This document shows, one piece after another, positions 19,058 through 28,491 of a stretch of DNA of 53,081 nt (the stretch's first letter is position 1; each line of letters starts with the position of its first letter). The DNA lies in assembly GCA_927443375.1 (NCBI GenBank), contig CAKMKL010000161.1, positions 1 to 53,081 of the forward strand, read 5' to 3'. Both the position numbers and the translations under genes were made by a program. Under the pieces are notes generated by a model. It ran no database searches, was not told where the DNA came from, and saw only the letters and a list, made by a program, of their open reading frames with translations. Origin of the DNA: an uncultured Paenibacillus sp. GTDB lineage: Bacteria; Bacillota; Bacilli; Paenibacillales; Paenibacillaceae.

Positions 19058-20395
19058 ATGAAAAAGAAACGTTGGCTCACCGGATTTACATCGCTGGTTC
19101 TTCTCATGGGGCTGCTTGCGGGATGTTCCGGCAACGGCAGCAATACATCCGCTTCAAATAATGAAAGCGCTGGCAGCAGCACCGGTTCCGGCAAATCAAA
19201 AGATGCGGTTACACTCAAAATGTGGGGCGGCGTGCCGCCGGAATCCGGTCCGCAGGAGGTTATCGATAACTGGAACAAGGAGCATCCTGAGATTCAGGTA
19301 GAATATGTCCGCTTCGTGAATGACGACGACGGGAACCTTAAACTTGATACTGCTATGATTACGGGGCAGGATGTTGATTTATTCGTGAACTATACTATCT
19401 CCCACGCCGCAAAACGGGTAGATTCTAATCTGGCCCTCGATCTCGGCTCATTCAGTGATTACAATATCGATGATAAGATGGGTGCGGATGCGGACAGCTG
19501 GAAAATTGACGGCAAGTATTACGGTGTCCCTACGACGAAAAGCTCATACTTCATTGCACTCAACAAAGATGCGTTAGACGCCGCGAATCTGCCGGTCCCG
19601 AAGGATTGGACCTGGGATGAGCTCCGCGAATATGCGAAGAAGCTCCGAACCGGTTCTGGCTACGGATTCATTCAGAATATGGAGCCTTATGTTGATCCCA
19701 TTGATTCTGTGCTGTCCCAGGAAGGATACACCAAGGCGGACGGAAGCTCCAATCTGGATCATCCCCTCGTTAAAAAATGGCTGGAAACGCTGAATGCGAT
19801 GATGGCCGACGATAAGACCACACCGCCGCTCGGCGAGCAATTAACCTCTAAGATGCCGGTAGAACAGGTATTTCTTAGCGGGGAGGTGCCGATGCTCAAC
19901 ATCGGGGCCTGGCTGCTGAGAAGCTCCAACAACTTCACGGACTTCCCCCGTGATTTCAAAATCGCCTTCGCTCCTGTTCCCCGGCTTGCCGAGAATGCGG
20001 ACCATTATGTGACCCGCGGGGGTCTGGGTGACTATATCTCGATCAATGCCAAATCCAAACATCAGGAAGCAGCCTGGGAATTCCTGAAGTGGTATGCCGA
20101 CGGAGGCATGGCGCCTATGGCGGCGGGAGGAAGACTGCCGGCATCCAAGGATGCCAACCAGGAAGCAGCGCTGAAAAGTCTCTTAGGTGAAAAAAGCGAT
20201 ACCTATGATCTTGATTCTCTAATGTACGTCATGTTCGATAATACTACACCAACTTATGTGCGCAGCCTGCCGCAGGAGGTTATGGATCTGCGCTCCCAGG
20301 AGTATGAAAAGTATTTCCTTGGCTCACAATCGCTTGATCAGACCCTAAGTGCCATGGTAAGCCGGCATAATGACTATTTGAAACAGAACAAATAA
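19058..20395 (+). CDS. ABC transporter sugar-binding lipoprotein (extracellular solute-binding protein family 1)
   Basis: MKKKRWLTGFTSLVLLMGLLAGCSGNGSN lipobox after AGGGAGGT SD; VTLKMWGGVPPESGPQEVIDNWNKEHPEIQVEYVRF. Confidence 0.93.
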   Translation: MKKKRWLTGFTSLVLLMGLLAGCSGNGSNTSASNNESAGSSTGSGKSKDAVTLKMWGGVPPESGPQEVIDNWNKEHPEIQVEYVRFVNDDDGNLKLDTAMITGQDVDLFVNYTISHAAKRVDSNLALDLGSFSDYNIDDKMGADADSWKIDGKYYGVPTTKSSYFIALNKDALDAANLPVPKDWTWDELREYAKKLRTGSGYGFIQNMEPYVDPIDSVLSQEGYTKADGSSNLDHPLVKKWLETLNAMMADDKTTPPLGEQLTSKMPVEQVFLSGEVPMLNIGAWLLRSSNNFTDFPRDFKIAFAPVPRLAENADHYVTRGGLGDYISINAKSKHQEAAWEFLKWYADGGMAPMAAGGRLPASKDANQEAALKSLLGEKSDTYDLDSLMYVMFDNTTPTYVRSLPQEVMDLRSQEYEKYFLGSQSLDQTLSAMVSRHNDYLKQNK

Positions 20396-20429
20396 GGAGG
20401 ATTACCCTCACTCCAAAGGGGGAGAAACC

Positions 20430-21248
20430 ATGATCTATGGCCAGGCAGAGCTGCACAATGTAGAGGAACTTGTCAGCGTAGCAGGACGGCCCGGGCTGCT
20501 GATGCAGCGTGTGCCGGAAACCGTCCGCTCCGGACTGCTGGAGAAGGGGCGGGAGCAAATCCGCAGAGCCGCCGCTATTGAAGTCCGGTTTGCTTCAGCA
20601 GGCGGGGCCTCCATTACCTTGGCCAGCTATGGCGGTGCAAGCAAGGCTCAGGTGTTCTACGGCGGTTATTGGATGGAGGATTATGTGATCGGGGAAACAC
20701 CGCTGAGCATCCGCACGGGCGAACTGGAGCCGATGTTCCAGTTCAGGTCTCCCTGGCGGGAGCAAATTCCCCGGCAGTCCTTCGGTGCCATCTGGCGGAT
20801 TGTAATCCAGGGCTACGAGGTCCATCTGGTCGACTTGGCACAGGAGCAGCTCCGCCCCCCGCTACAGCATGAAGTACCGGCGCTCCGGTATTTGGCTTAC
20901 GGCACATCTATTACCTTCGGCCTCTCGGCTTCTTCCCCTGAGCTGTCCTATGTCAGCCAGACCGCCTGGAGGCTTGGAATGGATGCCGTTAATCTCGGCA
21001 TGCCCGGCACCGCCTATTGTGAGCAGGCAATCGCCGATCATATCGCTGCAAGGAGCGATTGGGATATCGCCTCTCTATGCCTGTCTGTCAACATGCTCAA
21101 CCAAGGCATCTCCGCCGAAGAATTCAGCGGGAGAGTGAAGGCGATGATTCATACCATCGCTTCTGCCCATCCGGCCAATTCCGGTATGATTCAAATCGGT
21201 GAAAGGCTTGCCGGATTCATGCGTCCACTGCTGGCTGACAGACTATAG
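20430..21248 (+). CDS. SGNH/GDSL-like hydrolase, apparently lacking part of the C-terminal catalytic domain
   Basis: LRYLAYGTSITFGLSASS (block I), VNLGMPGTAYCEQAIADHIA (block II), LSVNML (block III-like); ends abruptly with IASAHPANSGMIQIGERLAGFMRP. Confidence 0.75.
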   Translation: MIYGQAELHNVEELVSVAGRPGLLMQRVPETVRSGLLEKGREQIRRAAAIEVRFASAGGASITLASYGGASKAQVFYGGYWMEDYVIGETPLSIRTGELEPMFQFRSPWREQIPRQSFGAIWRIVIQGYEVHLVDLAQEQLRPPLQHEVPALRYLAYGTSITFGLSASSPELSYVSQTAWRLGMDAVNLGMPGTAYCEQAIADHIAARSDWDIASLCLSVNMLNQGISAEEFSGRVKAMIHTIASAHPANSGMIQIGERLAGFMRPLLADRL

Positions 21249-21256
21249 CTTAAATG

Positions 21257-21280
21257 GAGCGGGCATAGCCCGCTCTTTTT
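21257..21280 (+). terminator. Rho-independent terminator
   Basis: GAGCGGGC-ATA-GCCCGCTC-TTTTT. Confidence 0.9.
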
Positions 21281-21444
21281 ATATTGTCAAGGCACGCCGA
21301 TAGAACAAATCTCTGCTTTTTCTCCGTTTGGGAACCGTTTTTGCAACAAAACCATGCAATTTTAAATAACGGCTGTACAGATTTTTTAATATGGTATAAT
21401 TTGAAGCAAAGCATGCCCTTGAACCGTTTATCATACTGCAGCGC

Positions 21445-23235
21445 ATGGGGGGTCGCGTCCGGGTGTCCAGACTAATCCGTTTTCTGGTTCCTCAGAAGTT
21501 GAAATACCGTCTGTTTACTGCCTTTGTATGTTTGATTCTTCTGCCCTTCTCTGCCCTGAATCTGTATAATTTCCAGCGCATCGAGACCCTGGTCCAGAAA
21601 AAAACCAGCCAGCAGAGCCATTACCAGCTGGAGCAGATGTACCGCACACTGGAGGATCAGATCAGCATCGCTTTTAAGACCCTCATCTTTCTGCAGCAGA
21701 ACGACACGGTAAAGTCAGTGCTGATTCATCCCGAACAGCGCAATGAGCTGGAGAATAAACGGCTGATGGAGAACATCTTCAAAAATTTGAACAACAGCTT
21801 CTTTCTATATAATCCCTCGGTTTATTTTATGATTTTAGACCTAACTGAAAGCGTATACACTTCTTATCCGCCGAAGGATTCGCTCGTTTACAAGGACCTG
21901 CGCAATAATCCAGGGTTTAACAGAAGCCTGATGAACACAAGCTCTTACCACTGGGTTCCGAGTGACAGTAACTATGTGTTAAGGGATGTATCTACAAGCG
22001 CCTATCTGCTGTCCCTATACGCTTATTTGGAGGACACGCAGAATCAGACCTATGGAATGGCACGGATCAGCATCGACTATTCCTATTGGCTGCGGTCCAT
22101 TCACAAGAAGTCTGATCTGCAGCAGCAGTACTTTATGATCACCCGCTCGGGGGAAAATATATCCCAGTCCGTCCCGGACAGCGTGCTCGCGGAGGAAGTC
22201 AAATCCAGGATCGCCGAACATCCCGGGCAGCAGTATTTTATCGACAAGGCCTCAAATTCACTAATTAACTATATTTATGTAGAGTCGCTGGACTGGTATA
22301 TCGTCAACCGCATCCCCCTGTCTGTGCTGTTTGTTGAGATCGAGGGGCTGAAACAACGGTACTTCCTTACCTTCTTCGCCCTGACCGGAATCTTTCTGAT
22401 GATCACGCTGGTCATTTCTACGACCATTACCCGTCCTTTGTCCCATTTACAGAATAAAATGAAGGCGGCTGTGCAAAAAAACCTGAAAATCCGCCTGCCG
22501 GAGCATAAATTCAGCGGTGAGATTCTCGATTTGACCCGGAGCTTCAATACGATGCTGGACGACACCAACCTGCTGATTCAGAAGCTGAAGACGGAGGAGC
22601 GCCAGAAGGAAGCTGTGCATTTTCAAATGCTGCTGGCGCAGACGAATCCCCACTTCCTGCTGAATACGCTGAATACGATCAAATGGATGGCGATCCGCGA
22701 GAATAATGAGGACATTACGAACATGACCCTCTCCCTCGGCAGGCTGCTGGAAGCCAGCTTGAATACGGACAAGGATCTGATTCACCTGAAGGATGAGCTC
22801 GAGCTGGTGCAGGCCTACGTTCATATTCAGCAGTTCCGCTACCGCCATAAATTCGACGTGACCTATGATTATGAGGAAGACATCCTTTATGCGCTTGTGC
22901 CCAAGCTGAGTCTCCAGCCTCTGGTGGAGAACGCCATAGTTCACGGAATTACCGCACTGCCGGGTAACGGGCTCATCCAAATTGCGTTACGCCGCGACGG
23001 GTCTAAACTGATTGTAGAGATTAAGGACAACGGTGTCGGCATGGAGCAGGCTGGCCTGAACCGAACACAGGGCAAGCGTCCGGGTATCGGATTAACCAAT
23101 ATTAAAGAGCGGCTCCGCCTGCTGTTCCGCGGGGAGGGGTCGCTTGAGGTTCTCTCCTCCGCTGAAGGCGTAATGGTCCGGTTCACGATTCCGTTTCTGT
23201 TGTCTACCCCTTATGAAAATGGGCATCCGGCTTAA
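21445..23235 (+). CDS. YesM-type sensor histidine kinase
   Basis: Two TM segments, HAMP, AQTNPHFLLNTLNTIKWMAIRENN (His_kinase), GVGMEQAGL...GIGLTNIKERL (HATPase). Confidence 0.93.
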   Translation: MGGRVRVSRLIRFLVPQKLKYRLFTAFVCLILLPFSALNLYNFQRIETLVQKKTSQQSHYQLEQMYRTLEDQISIAFKTLIFLQQNDTVKSVLIHPEQRNELENKRLMENIFKNLNNSFFLYNPSVYFMILDLTESVYTSYPPKDSLVYKDLRNNPGFNRSLMNTSSYHWVPSDSNYVLRDVSTSAYLLSLYAYLEDTQNQTYGMARISIDYSYWLRSIHKKSDLQQQYFMITRSGENISQSVPDSVLAEEVKSRIAEHPGQQYFIDKASNSLINYIYVESLDWYIVNRIPLSVLFVEIEGLKQRYFLTFFALTGIFLMITLVISTTITRPLSHLQNKMKAAVQKNLKIRLPEHKFSGEILDLTRSFNTMLDDTNLLIQKLKTEERQKEAVHFQMLLAQTNPHFLLNTLNTIKWMAIRENNEDITNMTLSLGRLLEASLNTDKDLIHLKDELELVQAYVHIQQFRYRHKFDVTYDYEEDILYALVPKLSLQPLVENAIVHGITALPGNGLIQIALRRDGSKLIVEIKDNGVGMEQAGLNRTQGKRPGIGLTNIKERLRLLFRGEGSLEVLSSAEGVMVRFTIPFLLSTPYENGHPA

Positions 23236-23263
23236 TATCATGTACACCTAGGAGGTTATCTGC

Positions 23264-24061
23264 ATGTGGAAGGTACTGCTGGTCGAGGATGAGGTATTTG
23301 TGCGGGAATCAGTACGGGAGATCATCGCCTGGGAAGAGCTGGGCTTTACCGTCTGCGGAGAAGCGGGAAATGGCGCAGAAGCGCTGGATATGATCCGGCA
23401 GGATACGCCCGACCTGGTCATCAGCGATATCATCATGCCGGAAATGGATGGTGTGGAGCTGCTCCGAAGAACCCGGGAAGAGGGCTACACCTCCCGTTTT
23501 GTGATGCTTACCTGTATGAGCGACTTCGAATATGTCCGGCAGGCGATGGAATACGGTGCCTCCAACTATATTTTGAAGCTGTCCATGAGTGTTAATTCGC
23601 TGCGCGAGACGCTGCAGAAGATCAGCAAGGAACTCCCGAAAACCCGTGTAGCTAGTGGCAGGGATACCCGGAGCATGTCCGCCGAGCTGCCGCCCCCGCT
23701 TCCTGAGGAGGTTACCTCCCATCCGGAGATCCAGAAGATTCTGCAGTATCTGCATGCCAACTATGACCAGGATATTACCGTAAAATCGATGTCCCAGTAT
23801 GTCATGATGGCCGAGAATTATGTCAGCACGCTTTTCAAAAGGAAGACCGGGCAGACCCTGATCCATTACCTGCACCAAATCCGTGTCAATCAGGCGATAG
23901 AGTATCTTCTCCATTCCGACATGCCTGTATATGAGATCGGAAACCGGGTCGGATTCGTCAACGATAATTACTTCATCAAGATATTCAAGCGCCTCACCTC
24001 GCAGACGCCAAGCCAGTTCAGACAAGCGAAGAAAGGCAGGCAGCAGCCAATTGGTATATAG
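23264..24061 (+). CDS. YesN-type response regulator with AraC HTH output domain
   Basis: VLLVEDEVFVRESVREII...DLVISDIIMPEMDGVELL receiver; VNQAIEYLLHSDMPVYEIGNRVGFVNDNYFIKIFKRLTSQTPSQFRQ HTH_18. Short for a YesN. Confidence 0.93.
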   Translation: MWKVLLVEDEVFVRESVREIIAWEELGFTVCGEAGNGAEALDMIRQDTPDLVISDIIMPEMDGVELLRRTREEGYTSRFVMLTCMSDFEYVRQAMEYGASNYILKLSMSVNSLRETLQKISKELPKTRVASGRDTRSMSAELPPPLPEEVTSHPEIQKILQYLHANYDQDITVKSMSQYVMMAENYVSTLFKRKTGQTLIHYLHQIRVNQAIEYLLHSDMPVYEIGNRVGFVNDNYFIKIFKRLTSQTPSQFRQAKKGRQQPIGI

Positions 24062-24081
24062 CTCTCCGTTTCTCCTTCCAT

Positions 24082-24127
24082 AGGGATGTCCCAGTGGCCG
24101 TTGCGGCCGTCCGGGGCATCCCTTTTT
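24082..24127 (+). terminator. Hairpin terminator after response regulator
   Basis: AGGGATG ... CATCCCTTTTT with GGCCG/CGGCC inner stem. Confidence 0.7.
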
Positions 24128-24276
24128 GCATAGAACAAAACTACGGAGAAACCGCCCTTCCCCCAGGGAAAATGTATATTTCTGTAGCATGAAGTCATTG
24201 GTTTTGTTCCTTATCCCTCTTTCTCCCGCTTGGTATGCTTGAAGTGCAAGCAAAAGACCAAAAGGAGTGGGGCTAT

Positions 24277-25158
24277 GTGAAGGCATCTTGGATGAAACGG
24301 CAGCAGTATCTGGGCTATCTTTTTATCGGGCCAAATATGATTGGCGTGATTTTATTTTTTATAATACCTGCTGTCTATTCGTTTTACCTCATGTTTACAG
24401 ATTACAAGTTTATGAGTCCCAATACCAAATTTACCGGCATGGCCAATATTCAAAGAATGCTTGGCGATGACATTTTTTATACGGCAATCAAGAATACGCT
24501 GCTGTTCCTGCTCTCTGTGCCTGTCTCCATCGGGCTGGCTTTCCTTGTAGCCGTGATTTTGAACCGTTCCGTGTACTTGAAAAAGCTGCTCCGCGCTTTG
24601 TATTTCATGCCTTACATTACAAGCGGCGTCGCTGTTGCCTTCGTCTGGATGCTGCTGTTTCAGCCGAACAACGGACCAATCAACGGCATATTGCGTTCCA
24701 TCGGCATAAATAATCCGCCGGGCTGGTTATCCACTATGGATTCCTCCATGTATGCCATCGACATCATCTGGGTCTGGTTTATGCTCGGCTATAACATGAT
24801 CATCTATCTGGCCGCCCTGCAGGAAGTATCCGCCGAATTGTTGGAAGCCGCCAAAATTGACGGTGCCCGCACCTGGCAGACTGTACGCAGTATCCTGTGG
24901 CCGCTGGTCAGTCCAACGACATTTCTGCTGCTGATTACCGGACTGATTATGACGATTAAGCAGTTCGGAATCATTCAGGCGATCACCCAGGGCGGACCGG
25001 GGAACAGCACGACCGTGTTATCCCTGTTCATTTACCAGAATGCCTTCCGCTATTACGAAATGGGCTATGCCTCCGCCATATCCTGGGCCCTGTTCCTGAT
25101 TATTATGATTTTCACCGTCATTCAATGGCTGGGCCAGAAACGCTGGGTTCACTACTAA
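24277..25158 (+). CDS. ABC sugar transporter permease (MalF-like)
   Basis: GTG start after AAAGGAG; six TM; EAAKIDGARTWQTVRSILWPLVSPTTF EAA motif. Confidence 0.92.
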   Translation: MKASWMKRQQYLGYLFIGPNMIGVILFFIIPAVYSFYLMFTDYKFMSPNTKFTGMANIQRMLGDDIFYTAIKNTLLFLLSVPVSIGLAFLVAVILNRSVYLKKLLRALYFMPYITSGVAVAFVWMLLFQPNNGPINGILRSIGINNPPGWLSTMDSSMYAIDIIWVWFMLGYNMIIYLAALQEVSAELLEAAKIDGARTWQTVRSILWPLVSPTTFLLLITGLIMTIKQFGIIQAITQGGPGNSTTVLSLFIYQNAFRYYEMGYASAISWALFLIIMIFTVIQWLGQKRWVHY

Positions 25159-25171
25159 GGAGCTGAGAACA

Positions 25172-25999
25172 TTGAACAAAACCGTAGTCAATAAGAGTAT
25201 CGCCACGCTGATTATGCTGTTCTTCAGCATTGTGATGATCGTGCCCTTCCTATGGATGATCAGTACTTCCTTTAAAACCCCGGCGGAAGTATTCCAGTAC
25301 CCGATCCGGTGGATTCCCGCTCATTTCAATTGGAGCCATCATGTGAAGGTCTGGACGGGAGACAACAGCTTTGTGCTGTATTACCTGAATTCCCTGAAGG
25401 TTGCGGTGCTCAGCACCGTAGGCGCTGTCTGCCTGTCCGCGTTAGCCGCCTATGGATTTTCCAGAATAGAGTTCAAAGGCCGGAGTACCATGTTCCTGGT
25501 GTATTTATCCATGATGATGGTTCCCCCTCAGGTGCTGTTTGTGCCCAAATTCATCATGTTCGAGTGGGCCGGCATCTACAACACTCACTGGGCGCTTATT
25601 CTGCCCGGAATGTTCACCATCTTCGGGGTATTCATGATGCGGCAATTTTTCCTCTCCGTACCCCATGAGATTTCGGAAGCGGCTTTTATCGACGGCGCCG
25701 GACATTTCCGGATCTTCTCGCGGATTATTCTGCCGATGGCCAAGCCTTCCCTGGCTACCCTGGCAATCATCGACTTCTCATGGCACTGGAATGACTATGA
25801 GAATGCCCTCGTCTTTCTGATCGACCATGATCTGTTCACCGTTCCGCTTGGCCTGCAGAATTTCATTCTCGAGAATAACGTGGACTACAACGGAATGATG
25901 GCGGCAGCGACCGCCGGTATTATCCCGATGATCCTCGTATTCCTGATCGGGCAGAAATATATTATTGAAGGTGTGGCAAGCTCGGCAGTCAAAGGCTGA
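25172..25999 (+). CDS. ABC sugar transporter permease (MalG-like)
   Basis: TTG start; EAAFIDGAGHFRIFSRIILPMAKPSLAT EAA motif. Confidence 0.92.
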   Translation: MNKTVVNKSIATLIMLFFSIVMIVPFLWMISTSFKTPAEVFQYPIRWIPAHFNWSHHVKVWTGDNSFVLYYLNSLKVAVLSTVGAVCLSALAAYGFSRIEFKGRSTMFLVYLSMMMVPPQVLFVPKFIMFEWAGIYNTHWALILPGMFTIFGVFMMRQFFLSVPHEISEAAFIDGAGHFRIFSRIILPMAKPSLATLAIIDFSWHWNDYENALVFLIDHDLFTVPLGLQNFILENNVDYNGMMAAATAGIIPMILVFLIGQKYIIEGVASSAVKG

Positions 26000-26030
26000 T
26001 CAGCCTGCATGAAGGGAGAGCGAAACCGTT

Positions 26031-28286
26031 ATGAAAATGGAGTATGTACGCAGTGACGTTACGGTAGTGGGCGGAGGGCTGGCAGGGGTATGTGCCGCTG
26101 TTGCCGCCGCCCGCCTGGGCAAAAAGGTGGCATTAATTCAGAACCGTCCCGTTCTGGGCGGCAATTCCAGCAGCGAGGTGCGGGTATGGGTGTGCGGGGC
26201 GACCGCCCACGGCACGAACCGCTATGCCCGGGAGACGGGAATCATGGGCGAGCTGTTCGTGGAGAACCAGTACCGTAATCCGGACGGCAATCCTTATTTA
26301 TGGGACCTGGTTATTCTGGAAACCGTCCTCGCCGAACCCAATATTACCCTTTACCTCAATACCGATGTGCATGAAGTAGAGGCCGGAGGCGAAGAAGACG
26401 CGCGGCAGATACAGGCGGTTACCGGCTGGATGATGGGCTCGGAGCGGAGAATCCGCTTTGAGAGTCCGGTCTTCCTCGATTGTACGGGCGACGGCCTGAT
26501 CGGATTCCTGGCCGGGGCCAAATTCCGGATCGGCCGGGAAGCGCGGCATGAATATAATGAAGAATGGGCCCCGGAGACAGCTGACGGCATTACACTCGGC
26601 AGTACGCTGCTCTTCTATACCAAGGATGCCGGCCACCCCGTGAGATTCGTTCCGCCATCCTTCGCCAAGGATATTTCTCAGACGAACATCCCCCTGAAGC
26701 GGATCATCCGCAGCGGCGATTCGGGCTGCCACTACTGGTGGATCGAATGGGGCGGGGAGCTGGATATCGTACACGATAACGAACGGATCCGCGACGAGCT
26801 CTGGGCTGTCATCTACGGAATCTGGGATTACATCAAGAATTCCGGCCAATTCGATGCCGCGAACATGACCCTCGAATGGGTCGGCTCCCAGCCCGGCAAG
26901 CGGGAATACCGCCGCTTCACCGGAGATTATACACTGACCCAGAATGATATTATCAGCCAGAAGCTGTTTGAGGACCGGGTGGCCTTCGGCGGCTGGTCGA
27001 TTGATCTGCATCCGCCGCAGGGCATGTATGCGGCAGCCAGCGGCTCGAAGCATATGCATGCTGACGGCAACTACCATATCCCGCTGCGCAGCCTGTATTC
27101 GGCCAATGTGTCCAATCTGCTGTTTGCCGGGCGCAACATTAGCGCGACCCATGTCGCGTTCGGGACCACGAGAGTCATGGCTACCTGCGCCATCATGGGC
27201 GAGGCCGCCGGAACAGCCGCCGCACTCTGTGCCGATAAGGGAATCACACCCGCAGAGCTATCGCGGGAGCATACTCCGGCCCTGCAGCAGATGCTGCTGA
27301 AGCAGGATGCTTCGGTACTCGGTCTGCTCAACTCTGATGATGCCGACCTGGCCCGCCAGGCCAAGGTGTCCGCTTCCTCCTTCCTGTCCGGGATCTCCAT
27401 CGGGGCAGGCGAGGAAAGATATCCCCTGGAGCATGACATTGCCATGCTGCTTCCCGCTGATCCGGGGATAAGCGGAACCCTGGATTGGCTGCTGGATGCG
27501 GCACAGGATACGACGCTGAAGGTTGAATTCTGGAGCACCGGGCGGCCGGAAAATTACGTGCCAGCTGTACTGGAATATGAGACTGAAATATCTGTAGGCG
27601 CAGGAGACAGGCAATGGGTACCTGTCAGCCTGAACTGGTCACCGGCGGAGGCTCAAAATGCCTTTATCATCGTACGCAGGAATCCAGCCATTCAGCTGTA
27701 TCTTACCGCTAAGCCGCTCAGCGGACTGCTGGCCTTGGAGCGGGGGGCAGCTCCCGGGGTCTCCAAGGATTTGGAAGACCACGACAGCAGCCAGCCTGTG
27801 GTGGAATGGAGCACCAAACGCCTGGTCCGCAAGGTCTTTTGCCTGCGTACCTCCTTTCCTACCAGCGCCTACCGGCCGGAGCATGTAATAGACGGCTACC
27901 GGCGGCCGTATGGCGGACCGCATCTCTGGCTCTCGGAATCTCTTGAACAGGATACAGAGCCCTGGCTTGCCCTGGAATGGGCGGAGAAGCAGCAGATCCG
28001 GGAAATCCAGCTTATATTCAATGATGATGTGAATGAGGATCTGATCAATCTGCATCATCACCGGACCCCTTTCGAAGTGATTCCCGAACTGGTCCGCTGC
28101 TATCGTCTTGAATCGCTGGATAATACGGGAAACTGGGTGACCGTGCTTAGTGAGCAGAACAACCGGAAGCGGAAACGGGTTCATCTGCTGGAAGCCCCGC
28201 TTGAAACCCGGGCTGTCAGGGTAGTCGTTACAGCAACTAATGGTTCTCCTTATGCAGAAATTATTGAAGTCCGCGCCTATACTTAA
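26031..28286 (+). CDS. FAD-dependent oxidoreductase with C-terminal discoidin-like region
   Basis: VTVVGGGLAGVCAAVAAARLGKKVALIQNRPVLGGNSSSEVRV (GxGxxG Rossmann; FAD_oxidored-like); C-terminus HVIDGYRRPYGGPHLWLSE...RAVRVVVTATNGSPYAEIIEVRAY resembles F5/8 type C. Confidence 0.88.
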   Translation: MKMEYVRSDVTVVGGGLAGVCAAVAAARLGKKVALIQNRPVLGGNSSSEVRVWVCGATAHGTNRYARETGIMGELFVENQYRNPDGNPYLWDLVILETVLAEPNITLYLNTDVHEVEAGGEEDARQIQAVTGWMMGSERRIRFESPVFLDCTGDGLIGFLAGAKFRIGREARHEYNEEWAPETADGITLGSTLLFYTKDAGHPVRFVPPSFAKDISQTNIPLKRIIRSGDSGCHYWWIEWGGELDIVHDNERIRDELWAVIYGIWDYIKNSGQFDAANMTLEWVGSQPGKREYRRFTGDYTLTQNDIISQKLFEDRVAFGGWSIDLHPPQGMYAAASGSKHMHADGNYHIPLRSLYSANVSNLLFAGRNISATHVAFGTTRVMATCAIMGEAAGTAAALCADKGITPAELSREHTPALQQMLLKQDASVLGLLNSDDADLARQAKVSASSFLSGISIGAGEERYPLEHDIAMLLPADPGISGTLDWLLDAAQDTTLKVEFWSTGRPENYVPAVLEYETEISVGAGDRQWVPVSLNWSPAEAQNAFIIVRRNPAIQLYLTAKPLSGLLALERGAAPGVSKDLEDHDSSQPVVEWSTKRLVRKVFCLRTSFPTSAYRPEHVIDGYRRPYGGPHLWLSESLEQDTEPWLALEWAEKQQIREIQLIFNDDVNEDLINLHHHRTPFEVIPELVRCYRLESLDNTGNWVTVLSEQNNRKRKRVHLLEAPLETRAVRVVVTATNGSPYAEIIEVRAYT

Positions 28287-28438
28287 TATCCGGCGATAGC
28301 GCAGGCAAGAGCCTGCCGTTGCAACTTCTATAAACAGAAAGGAGCCTTCCGCTGAAGTCCGGCAAGGTTCCTTTTTTGCGCATAGAACACCGGAACGAAC
28401 CCGGCCAGGTTATCTCTGTCATCAGCCTCCGAAGGACT

Positions 28439-28467
28439 TTGACAGGAACATTTGTTCGGTATATACT
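28439..28467 (+). promoter_or_regulatory. SigA-type promoter with LexA/SOS-like box in the spacer
   Basis: TTGACA (28439-28444), 17-bp spacer, TATACT (28462-28467). Spacer starts with GGAACATTTGTTCG (28445-28458), close to the Bacillus SOS box CGAAC-N4-GTTCG. Confidence 0.8.
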
Positions 28468-28491
28468 TCTCCTTATGAGGAGTGTGTTTCC

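Noticed and set aside
23309-24286. 325 aa minus-strand ORF
   Set aside because: Antisense to the response regulator and crosses its terminator.
26298-27152. 284 aa minus-strand ORF
   Set aside because: Lies wholly inside the FAD oxidoreductase on the opposite strand; no SD or domain.
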